From: Enterobacterales bacterium
GTDB taxonomy: Bacteria > Pseudomonadota > Gammaproteobacteria > Enterobacterales > Succinivibrionaceae
DNA: 5,630 nucleotides
Assembly (NCBI GenBank): GCA_900768635.1
Contig: CAAGDP010000080.1
Coordinates: 1-5,630 of the forward strand
Direction of reading: 5' to 3'
In this document: piece after piece, positions 1 through 5,519 of the stretch
Layout: every line of letters starts with the position of its first letter
Numbering within the stretch: position 1 is the first letter of the stretch
Made by a program: the position numbers and the translations under genes
Notes under the pieces: generated by a model
The model's input: only the letters and a program-made list of their open reading frames with translations
Databases searched by the model: none
What the model was told of the DNA's origin: nothing

Positions 1-17
1 ATGATGTAACGCCACTT

Positions 18-116
18 TAGATAGCAATATCTATCGGGGTTAAAGGTCGGAGGCGTAAGCCGTTATTACGACTGGGCAGTTACAAGCCCACTACCTTTAG
101 GTGGTGGGTAGTTGAC
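18..116 (+). ncRNA. Candidate omega RNA scaffold (TnpB guide RNA), 3' part
   Basis: Read on the + strand, four stem-loops follow each other. First, TAGATA/TATCTA (18-23 with 28-33) closes a GCAA tetraloop. Second, GTCG (46-49) pairs with CGAC (69-72) and encloses a third stem, GGC-GTAA-GCC (52-61). Fourth is the terminal 9-bp stem 87-108. GGGC (74-77) can also pair with GCCC (86-89), which competes with the terminal stem. In known TnpB systems the omega RNA runs from within tnpB through the element's right end, and the flanking host DNA supplies the guide. By that logic the guide here would begin near base 117. Expression, the 5' end and an active TnpB partner cannot be judged from this window. 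The alternative is a DNA-level transposase recognition structure without RNA function. Confidence 0.5.
87..108 (+). repeat. Terminal stem-loop of the element's right end
   Basis: CCCACTACC (87-95) pairs with GGTGGTGGG (100-108) around a TTTA loop. All nine positions pair if one T-G wobble (92 with 103) is allowed. The stem is directly followed by TAGTTGAC. The layout of stem, TTTA-type loop and TTGAC tail is the diagnostic part of the mobile-element call. Confidence 0.72.
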
Positions 117-181
117 CCTATGATGTGACGGGTTGCGATTAATGAGGAGACTTTCAGTTGGCAGTTAATACCGCAAGTCAG

Positions 182-209
182 TTTACCTGAACTAGTTTAT
201 AGCTATAAT
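182..209 (+). promoter_or_regulatory. Candidate sigma70 promoter upstream of hrpA
   Basis: A perfect TATAAT (204-209) has a weak -35 match, TTTACC (182-187), 16 bases upstream. A transcript would start near 216 and leave a leader of about 75 bases before the hrpA ATG. A 10-bp palindrome TATAGCTATA (198-207) overlaps the -10 box. A second, weaker possibility is TTGAAA (253-258) with TAAGTA (276-281) at 17-base spacing, which would give an almost leaderless message. Confidence 0.42.
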
Positions 210-237
210 TACCATCTGCCGGATCATTCTGCTACAA

Positions 238-251
238 TGATACCTGTATCA
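238..251. repeat. Short dyad in the hrpA leader, possible operator
   Basis: TGATAC, a CT spacer, then GTATCA form a 6-bp inverted repeat with a 2-base centre, about 40 bases before the hrpA start and downstream of the best TATAAT box. The size suits a small repressor site. At this length it may also be chance, and no known operator is recognised. Confidence 0.22.
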
Positions 252-290
252 CTTGAAATCATACAAATTAAGCTGTAAGTACCTTATTCC

Positions 291-3200
291 ATGGATATAA
301 AACCATTAGAAAAAATCATTTCCAGTCAAAGTCTTCTTAAAGATCGTTATCGTCTGCGCCGTCTTTTTAAAAATATTCAGAGTCAAAATTTTAAAAACGA
401 GGAAGAGCTGCTCAATCTGGAACTGCAGTGTGATGAGGCAAAGCAACGTTTTGAAAACCGTTTGGCCGGCATCCCTGAGCTTACCTATCCGGAGGAGTTA
501 CCTGTAAGCAACCGCCGGGAAGAAATTATCAATGCTATCCGTACCCATCAGGTAATTATTGTGGCGGGCGCCACCGGTTCCGGTAAAACTACCCAGTTAC
601 CTAAAATGTGTCTTGAAGCCGGCCGTGGGCGTTACGGTTTTATTGGTCATACTCAGCCCCGGCGTATTGCTGCCAGAACTGTAGCCCAGCGATTGTGCCA
701 GGAGCTATCCTGCAATCTGGGTGATGCGGTGGGTTATAAAATCAGATTTTCTGATGAAACCAAACCTCACAGTCTGATTAAAATCATGACCGACGGTGTT
801 CTGCTTTCAGAGCTGTCCCGGGATCGGTTTTTAGATGCCTATGACACGATTATTATTGATGAAGCTCATGAACGCAGTCTTAATATTGATTTTCTTCTGG
901 GTTATCTTAAAACACTTCTCCAGCGTCGCAGGGATCTGAAACTTATTATTACCTCTGCAACTATTGATGTAGAACGTTTTTCCAGCCATTTTGGAGGCGC
1001 TCCAGTGATAGAGGTATCCGGAAGAACTTATCCGGTGGAAACCTTTTACCGGCCGCCTCTTGAGGATGAGGATAATCCTGAAGGAGATGTTTATGAGGAA
1101 GTTCTGCTGGCCATTAATGATTTAAGCCGGATAGATCAGGGGGATATTCTGATTTTTCTGGATGGAGAACGGAGTATTAATGAACTGGCGGATTTTCTGA
1201 ACCGTCAGGATCTCCGTAATACGGAGATATTGCCTCTTTATGCCCGTCTGTCAGCTTCTGATCAGAATAAGATTTTTCAGCCTCATGCTGGTCGTCATAT
1301 TGTGCTGTGTACTAATGTGGCAGAAACATCTCTTACTGTACCGGGTATTAAATACGTTATTGATTTGGGTCTGGCCCGTATCAGTCGCTATTCACCTCGT
1401 ACCAAAGTGCAGAGACTGCCTATAGAGCCCATATCCAAAGCAAGTGCGGATCAGCGTCGTGGCCGGTGCGGACGTACCTGTCCCGGCATTTGTATACGTC
1501 TTTATTCAGAAGAAGATTTTAACCTCAGACCGGATTTTACTGATCCGGAGATCCTGCGAACCAATCTGGCTTCGGTTATTCTGCAGATGAAGGCATTGCG
1601 ACTGGGCAATATTGAAAACTTTCCTTTTATTGATCCTCCGGAAGCCCGGCAGATTAATGATGGTTACCGGCTTCTGGAAGAAATCGGAGCTTTGAAAAAC
1701 GGGGAGGTTACTCCCGAGGGACGAATGATTGCCAGGATCCCGGCAGATCCCCGGCTGGCCAAGATGCTTATTACAGCTTCGTCTCAGGGCTCTCTTTCAG
1801 AAATTACCATTATTGCCGCCGGCCTTTCCGTACAGGATCCCCGGGAGCGTCCTCTCAGCAAAAAAGAGGCATCTGCAGCAATGCATCAGCGCTTTGTGGA
1901 TGAACGGTCGGATTTTATCAGTCTGCTGAATCTTTGGAAATATGTGAAAAGCATTTCCTCTGAAAAGAGTTATGCTCAGTTACGCCGTATTGCCCGGAAA
2001 GAATTTTTATCCTATCTGAGGATCAGGGAATGGGAGGATCTTAAAAATCAGCTTGACGCCTCATGTCGGGAACTGGGGCTGAAGTTCAATCAGGTGGAAG
2101 CTGATTACAATGCTGTTCATCGTCCGGTGGTTTCAGCTCTTTTAAGTCATGCGGGCATGAAAGGCAATGAGAAAAATGAATATATAGGAGCCCGGGGAGG
2201 AAAATTTGTTATTGCCTATACCTCAGGATTACATAGAAAAAACCATGCTTTTGTCATAGCTGCAGAACTGACTGAAACAACCCGTCTTTATGCCCGTAAT
2301 GTTGCTAAAATTGAGCCGGAATGGTTGGAAGAGTATGGCAAAAATTATCTTAAGTACACCTACTCCGATATTCACTGGTCTAAAAAGCAGGGTGCGGTAC
2401 TGGCTAAAGTCAGGATTTCACTTTTCGGATTGCCTATTATTACCGATCGTCTGGTGAAATATGATCGTATTGAGCCTGCTCTTTGCCGGGAACTGTTTAT
2501 TCGGCATGGTCTGGTGGAAGGTGATTTGGATTGCAGATATCGATTTTTTGTACGCAACCGTCAGCTGATAGATCAGGTTCTGGATGAGGAAGACAAGGCC
2601 CGGCGCAAGGATATTCTTATCAGCGAAGAGGATATGCAGCTTTTCTATGAGAACAAAATTCCGGAAACTGCAGTGTCCTGGATCAGTTTTAAATCCTGGT
2701 GGGATAAAAAGCAGCAGACGGAACCTCATCTTCTGGATTTCAGCATGGATTTTCTTATTCGGGATCCAAGCCGCATCGCCAGTAAGCAGGATTTTCCTGA
2801 CAGGATTTCAGCCGGAAGGTATCCTCTTGCTGTCAATTACCATTTTGATCCTACTGCGGATGATGACGGAGTGACCGTAAAAATTCCTCTGGCGGTGTTA
2901 AATCAGATTTCCGTACGGGATTTTGATTTTATTGTACCTGGTCTTCGTCTGGAATTTTTTACCGAAATTATCAGAACCTTGCCTAAAAATCTTCGACGTC
3001 TTTTCATACCTGCTCCGGATACTGCCCGGAAGTTAATGTCCCAGATAGATCCTGATACTAAAACTTTGTGGCTGGATATTGAGCGTACCCTGACCCGTAT
3101 CGGGGGAACTCCTGTTAAAAAAGATGATTTCTGTCTGGAAAATCTTCCTAAACACCTTATTTACAACTTTTTAGTCGTGGATGAAAAAAATCGCAAGGTA

Positions 3201-4166
3201 CAGGAGGGCAGAAGTCTTGAGGTTCTGCAACAGGATCTGGCGTCCCGACAGAAGGAAAATTTTGCCCAGATCGCAGAAGCTTCGGCTACAGATGAAAGGA
3301 TACATACCGTTTGGGATTTCGGGGAAATCAAAAAGCAGCAGACTGAGCGGATCCACTCTCTGAATGTGGTTACCTATCCTTCATTAAAGGACGAAGTAAA
3401 AGGTGTACGTCTTATTGTTTGTGAAACACCGGTTCAGCAGCAGAGCGGTTTAAAAGAAGGTGTACGCAGGCTTATTATGCTGAGTATTGCCAGTCCTGTG
3501 GCATATCTTCATTCCCATCTTCCTAACAAAACCAAGCTGGGACTTTATTACCATAATCTGGGAAATATTTCCGAACTGATTAATGATTGCGTTTCCTGCG
3601 CAGTGGATCATCTTATGGAGGAGTATGGTGAACAGGTTTGGAATAAGAGTGATTTTGAAAAGCTTTATGATTTTGTCCGCAGCCGAGTTAATGAAACTAC
3701 TGCAGAAGTTGCTTCCAGAACAGAACAAAGTCTGCTTATATATAATGATTTATCAAAAGGATTAAAGGGAAGCATTGATTTTCGCTGTGCTTTGAACTTA
3801 TCTCATGTAAAAGCTCAGTTGGGCAATCTTATTTTCAGGGGATTTGTTACTGCCACCGGATATTCCCGGCTGGAGGATCTGAAACGGTATATGACAGCTT
3901 TAAAAAGAAGGCTGGAGAAAATACCTACAGATCCAAGGCAGGATCAGCTGAAAATGCAGATTATTGATTCTCTTGCAGGCGATATTCGGGATTTGAAACT
4001 GGGATTTTCCGCAAGCAAAGGCATCCCTCCGGAGATAGATAATCTCAGATGGATGCTGGAGGAGTTGAAAGTATCATTTTTCGCCCAAAATCTCGGAACT
4101 AAATATCCGGTATCCGAAAAGCGGGTGTATGCTGAAATCCGAAGAGTTAAGGATCTTTTAAAATAA
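291..4166 (+). CDS. hrpA: ATP-dependent RNA helicase HrpA (DEAH box)
   Basis: This encodes a 1291-residue cytoplasmic superfamily 2 RNA helicase, close to the roughly 1300 residues of E. coli HrpA and alignable from memory along its whole length. Visible helicase motifs in order are: I GATGSGKTT (93-101), Ia TQPRR (121-125), II DEAH (190-193), III SAT (222-224), V TNVAETSLT (341-349) and VI QRRGRCGR (388-395). LSVQDPRERP (512-521) marks the helicase-associated HA2 region, and EYIGARGGKF (630-639) lies in the OB-fold part. From about 700 to the end is the HrpA-specific DUF3418 region, with CRELFIRHGLVEGD near 732-745 and FAQNLGTKYPVSEKR close to the C-terminus. Family members unwind RNA using NTPs; E. 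coli HrpA has been linked to fimbrial mRNA processing and, more recently, to rescue of collided ribosomes. The ATG at 291 is preferred because the N-terminus (DRYRLRRLFK) matches the family, although the upstream bases hold no clear Shine-Dalgarno. The residue after the first motif I glycine is Ala rather than the usual Glu. Confidence 0.97.
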   Translation: MDIKPLEKIISSQSLLKDRYRLRRLFKNIQSQNFKNEEELLNLELQCDEAKQRFENRLAGIPELTYPEELPVSNRREEIINAIRTHQVIIVAGATGSGKTTQLPKMCLEAGRGRYGFIGHTQPRRIAARTVAQRLCQELSCNLGDAVGYKIRFSDETKPHSLIKIMTDGVLLSELSRDRFLDAYDTIIIDEAHERSLNIDFLLGYLKTLLQRRRDLKLIITSATIDVERFSSHFGGAPVIEVSGRTYPVETFYRPPLEDEDNPEGDVYEEVLLAINDLSRIDQGDILIFLDGERSINELADFLNRQDLRNTEILPLYARLSASDQNKIFQPHAGRHIVLCTNVAETSLTVPGIKYVIDLGLARISRYSPRTKVQRLPIEPISKASADQRRGRCGRTCPGICIRLYSEEDFNLRPDFTDPEILRTNLASVILQMKALRLGNIENFPFIDPPEARQINDGYRLLEEIGALKNGEVTPEGRMIARIPADPRLAKMLITASSQGSLSEITIIAAGLSVQDPRERPLSKKEASAAMHQRFVDERSDFISLLNLWKYVKSISSEKSYAQLRRIARKEFLSYLRIREWEDLKNQLDASCRELGLKFNQVEADYNAVHRPVVSALLSHAGMKGNEKNEYIGARGGKFVIAYTSGLHRKNHAFVIAAELTETTRLYARNVAKIEPEWLEEYGKNYLKYTYSDIHWSKKQGAVLAKVRISLFGLPIITDRLVKYDRIEPALCRELFIRHGLVEGDLDCRYRFFVRNRQLIDQVLDEEDKARRKDILISEEDMQLFYENKIPETAVSWISFKSWWDKKQQTEPHLLDFSMDFLIRDPSRIASKQDFPDRISAGRYPLAVNYHFDPTADDDGVTVKIPLAVLNQISVRDFDFIVPGLRLEFFTEIIRTLPKNLRRLFIPAPDTARKLMSQIDPDTKTLWLDIERTLTRIGGTPVKKDDFCLENLPKHLIYNFLVVDEKNRKVQEGRSLEVLQQDLASRQKENFAQIAEASATDERIHTVWDFGEIKKQQTERIHSLNVVTYPSLKDEVKGVRLIVCETPVQQQSGLKEGVRRLIMLSIASPVAYLHSHLPNKTKLGLYYHNLGNISELINDCVSCAVDHLMEEYGEQVWNKSDFEKLYDFVRSRVNETTAEVASRTEQSLLIYNDLSKGLKGSIDFRCALNLSHVKAQLGNLIFRGFVTATGYSRLEDLKRYMTALKRRLEKIPTDPRQDQLKMQIIDSLAGDIRDLKLGFSASKGIPPEIDNLRWMLEELKVSFFAQNLGTKYPVSEKRVYAEIRRVKDLLK

Positions 4167-4190
4167 TCAGGATCAGAGTTGCGGCCTTTC

Positions 4191-4202
4191 TCAGGTACCT
4201 GA
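4191..4202. repeat. 12-bp perfect palindrome between convergent genes
   Basis: TCAGGTACCTGA is a perfect palindrome whose first three bases are the stop codon of the leftward acetyltransferase gene, 24 bases after the hrpA stop. A second palindrome, GACCGGTC (4201-4208), abuts it. There is no loop and no T-run placed as in a classical terminator, so a role in ending either transcript is only a guess. Confidence 0.3.
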
Positions 4203-4700
4203 CCGGTCTGCGGTAAGATTATAATAATAAAGACAGATATCCTCATATTCTCCGGATTTATTACGAAATCCTCCCTTAACTGTGCCTAATGATATAAAAC
4301 CAAGTTGTTCGTACAGATGTCTGGCAGGCAGATTTGATGCTACCACTGCATTAAACTGCAGGATCCTGAACCCCAGTTCACCTGCCTGGTGCAGACAGTC
4401 TGTTACCAGCAGTCTTCCAATATGCCCGCCACGGCATTTTTTGCTCACCGCATAGCTGGCATTGGAAATATGACCGCATCTTCCCACATTGTTGGGATGG
4501 AGAATATATAAGCCGCAGATTTCCTTTTTCTCATTTTCGGCAACAGCACAGTAACTCTGCGAGGAGAAAAACTGCCGGCAGTCCTCTTCCTGAAGAGGCA
4601 TATCCTGAGGAAAGGCATAGCCTTCCTCCACCACTTCATTCCAAATCTCACGCATGACGGGCAAATCATCTTTACGGAATTTTCGTATGGTAATGCTCAT
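4191..4700 (-). CDS. GNAT-family N-acetyltransferase
   Basis: This is a 169-residue single-domain acetyltransferase of the GNAT fold, predicted to move an acetyl group from acetyl-CoA to an amine; the acceptor is unknown. The N-terminus MSITIRKFRKDDLPVMREIW is the usual first strand and helix. A conserved block HPNNVGRCGHISNASYAVS (68-86) leads into motif A, CRGGHIG (89-95), which fits the acetyl-CoA pyrophosphate loop. LQFNAVVASN (114-123) and LYEQLGF (129-135) are the usual motif B strand and helix with the Tyr often serving as general acid. This HPNNVGRCGH subgroup is common in gut bacteria and lacks an assigned substrate. The frame is also open from a GTG at 4727, but the ATG at 4700 is better: it has a GGAG six bases upstream and starts the fold exactly. 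There are no membrane segments. It converges with hrpA and has no partner in the same direction. Confidence 0.9.
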   Translation of the reverse strand: MSITIRKFRKDDLPVMREIWNEVVEEGYAFPQDMPLQEEDCRQFFSSQSYCAVAENEKKEICGLYILHPNNVGRCGHISNASYAVSKKCRGGHIGRLLVTDCLHQAGELGFRILQFNAVVASNLPARHLYEQLGFISLGTVKGGFRNKSGEYEDICLYYYNLTADRSGT

Positions 4701-4706
4701 ATTCTG

Positions 4707-4710
4707 CTCC
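4707..4710 (-). promoter_or_regulatory. Shine-Dalgarno that sets the acetyltransferase start
   Basis: On the minus strand GGAG (in TTGGAGCAGAATATG) lies six bases before the ATG at 4700. The alternative GTG at 4727 has no comparable purine-rich site, so translation most likely begins at 4700. Confidence 0.7.
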
Positions 4711-4789
4711 AAGATTATTTTACTCACCCGAAAAAATACCGCGGTGCCTGATTAATCATTGAAAAGGGGAACTGACGACTGTTTTTTCA

Positions 4790-4820
4790 TTGTATCACGG
4801 CACTCCAGTTTTACTATAAT
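4790..4820 (+). promoter_or_regulatory. Candidate rightward promoter in the intergenic region
   Basis: A perfect TATAAT (4815-4820) sits 19 bases after TTGTAT (4790-4795), or 17 bases after GTATCA (4792-4797). The -10 box is good and the -35 is poor. A transcript would begin near 4827 and run into the inverted-repeat cluster. That start lies only a few bases before the GTG at 4831, so a structured RNA product fits at least as well as a translated one. Confidence 0.33.
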
Positions 4821-4880
4821 TTAAACCTTCGTGTACTGGGGCATATTGGGGCTATATTCGCCGGAAGGCTTTGAAATTAC

Positions 4881-4892
4881 TACGTTTTCTAC
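4881..4892 (+). repeat. 12-bp direct repeat, copy 1 (copy 2 at 5619-5630)
   Basis: TACGTTTTCTAC occurs here, inside the inverted-repeat cluster, and again in the same orientation as the last 12 bases of the window. The copies bracket the decayed AT-rich segment. The second copy is cut by the window end, so the true match may be longer. A 12-base match somewhere in a window this size is expected about once by chance. Confidence 0.4.
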
Positions 4893-4981
4893 TACTAAGG
4901 CTCATGCCCATAATGCTGTGATTCGCAAAGGCTTGCGGGATATTCCTTAGTAGTAAGATACTACTTACAGGTCAGAAAACG
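4883..4981 (+). repeat. Cluster of nested and competing inverted repeats
   Basis: TACTACTAAGG (4890-4900) has a perfect 11-bp partner CCTTAGTAGTA (4945-4955). Outside it, CGTTTTCT (4883-4890) pairs with AGAAAACG (4974-4981). Inside it, CGCAA (4924-4928) and TTGCG (4933-4937) close an AGGC loop, extendable by two G-U pairs. The 3' arm can instead fold locally, since AGTAGTA (4949-4955) also pairs with TACTACT (4959-4965) over a 3-base loop. The two folds exclude each other. This could be a structured RNA, a mobile-element end or a small MITE-like repeat; no known family is recognised. Confidence 0.55.
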
Positions 4982-4998
4982 ATGTTCGAATGGAACGA

Positions 4999-5036
4999 TA
5001 ACGACCACATCGGAGATGATTACGGTGTGGTCGTTA
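4999..5036. repeat. Strong 11-14 bp hairpin downstream of the DUF2806-like remnant
   Basis: TAACGACCACA (4999-5009) and TGTGGTCGTTA (5026-5036) are perfect inverted copies. T-G, C-G and G-C pairs extend the stem inward to 14 bp, leaving a 10-base loop (5013-5022). On the minus strand it begins 15 bases after the stop of the 5051-5519 frame, the usual place for a terminator. No T-run follows on either strand, so intrinsic termination would be inefficient. mRNA 3'-end protection or a leftover inverted repeat of a mobile element are alternatives. Confidence 0.6.
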
Positions 5037-5050
5037 CATATCTTATATAT

Positions 5051-5519
5051 TTAGTTGTTCAATAGATTTTCAGTTTCATATTGTACCTGATTTTCAGTAT
5101 CCTTTATAATTTTATGAATACTAATATCAATATTTGTATTTTCTTTTTGGACTGTCTGGGCAAAAAATATAAAATCTTCATTTGAGGCACATATGTTTTT
5201 TAAGGATGCGATTTCCCTACCAACGACTGTAAATGGAAATTGTTTGATATTGAATTTGGTTACAGTATCGGAATTCCTTTTTTGACACATTAATAGATTA
5301 TTATTACTCGTAACAATTCTAGTATCCTCTGTTGTTTGCATTTGAAAAATTAGTAATGCGTCATTATAGATTAACCCCAATTCACTCAGTATCATTATAT
5401 CGTCATAATGGATAGAAACGTGCTCTAAATAGTCATTATAATTTGGGAGAAAGTAAGTACCACTCCGTGAAATAGAATGAGAGCAAACTGTTTCGAACAA
5501 AAGGGCTTCTTTTTTTTTT
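5051..5519 (-). pseudogene. C-terminal remnant of a DUF2806-like protein
   Basis: From the TTG at 5500 the frame gives 149 residues, but family-like sequence continues upstream as KKKEALLFETVCS up to an A10 run, so the TTG lies inside the old gene. The order EALLFETVCS, then DDIMILSELGLI (33-44 counted from the TTG), then QFPFTVVGREIASL (87-100) resembles the C-terminal half of DUF2806 proteins, where 'K-E-A-x-L-F-x-x-V-C', 'L-x-x-L-G-L-I' and 'P-L-T-x-x-G-x-E-L' occur in this order. The family has no known function. The N-terminal half (helical part and the W-A-x-I-L-A-G-E type block) is absent from all three minus frames upstream. In frame, the sequence is open only to 5575 (TAA at 5576-5578) with no ATG or GTG. 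By hand count over 5101-5280 it is about 29% GC, clearly lower than hrpA. A weak AGAAG before the TTG leaves a small chance of a short translated product. The family call is from memory. Confidence 0.5.
5510..5519 (-). repeat. Homopolymer run of ten A (minus strand)
   Basis: Ten consecutive T on the + strand read as A10 in the minus-strand reading frame, exactly where recognisable DUF2806-like sequence begins. Runs of this length are prone to replication or transcriptional slippage. With ten A the upstream frame meets TAA at 5576-5578; with nine A the downstream frame would join a frame with no stop up to the window edge (37 codons); with eleven A it meets a TAA at once. Confidence 0.8.

Larger units (their letters stand above)
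1..116 (+). mobile_element. Right end of an IS200/IS605-family (TnpB-type) element, partial
   Basis: The segment ends in the pattern typical of IS200/IS605 right ends: a perfect-looking terminal hairpin with a TTTA loop (87-108) followed by TAGTTGAC (109-116). Such ends are recognised as single-stranded hairpins by the Y1 transposase TnpA, and in tnpB-carrying members they also encode the scaffold of the omega RNA. Upstream are further small stem-loops in the same orientation, as expected just after or overlapping the 3' end of tnpB. In the third frame the first bases read D-V-T-P-L then TAG (18-20). This could be the last residues of TnpB, many of which carry a V-T/K-P-V/L stretch near the C-terminus, but five residues prove nothing. 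The left part of the element is outside the window. The exact right boundary, placed after TTGAC at 116, is inferred from family resemblance. Confidence 0.68.
4701..5050. other. 350-base region without a convincing gene
   Basis: Next to the acetyltransferase, the minus strand must hold its promoter; TACAAT (4794 to 4789) and TATTTT (4738 to 4733) are possible -10 boxes, but neither has a good -35. The + strand has a T6 run (4782-4787) without a clear hairpin, a TATAAT box at 4815, a tandem near-repeat GGGGCATATT / GGGGCTATATT (4838-4858), nested inverted repeats (4883-4981) and a strong hairpin (4999-5036). Two short + strand frames exist. GTG 4831 to TAG 4950 (39 residues, YWGILGLYSPEGFEITTF...) and a frame open from 4922 to 5065 that includes ATG 4982 (MFEWNDNDHIGDDYGVVV...). 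I recognise neither. They could be pieces of one decayed small gene or chance. Confidence 0.6.

Noticed and set aside
2418..2729. A 103-residue leftward frame inside hrpA
   Set aside because: It lies wholly antisense to a strongly conserved part of HrpA, has low-complexity hydrophobic composition and no ribosome binding site evidence; it is a shadow of the helicase gene.
3944..4246. A 100-residue leftward frame spanning the hrpA 3' end and the acetyltransferase 3' end
   Set aside because: It overlaps two well-supported genes in other frames and shows no recognisable domain.
4701..4727. Longer acetyltransferase starting at GTG 4727
   Set aside because: The extra nine residues precede the normal GNAT N-terminus, and the well-placed GGAG serves the ATG at 4700.
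4760..4789. TGAAAA/TTTTCA inverted repeat with a T6 run as a terminator
   Set aside because: The stem is only 6 bp of A-T-rich pairs with an 18-base loop, and the T-run is part of the stem rather than after it.
4838..4858. Tandem GGGGCATATT / GGGGCTATATT as a direct-repeat regulatory site or start of a repeat array
   Set aside because: There are only two imperfect copies and no third unit or dyad; chance is sufficient.
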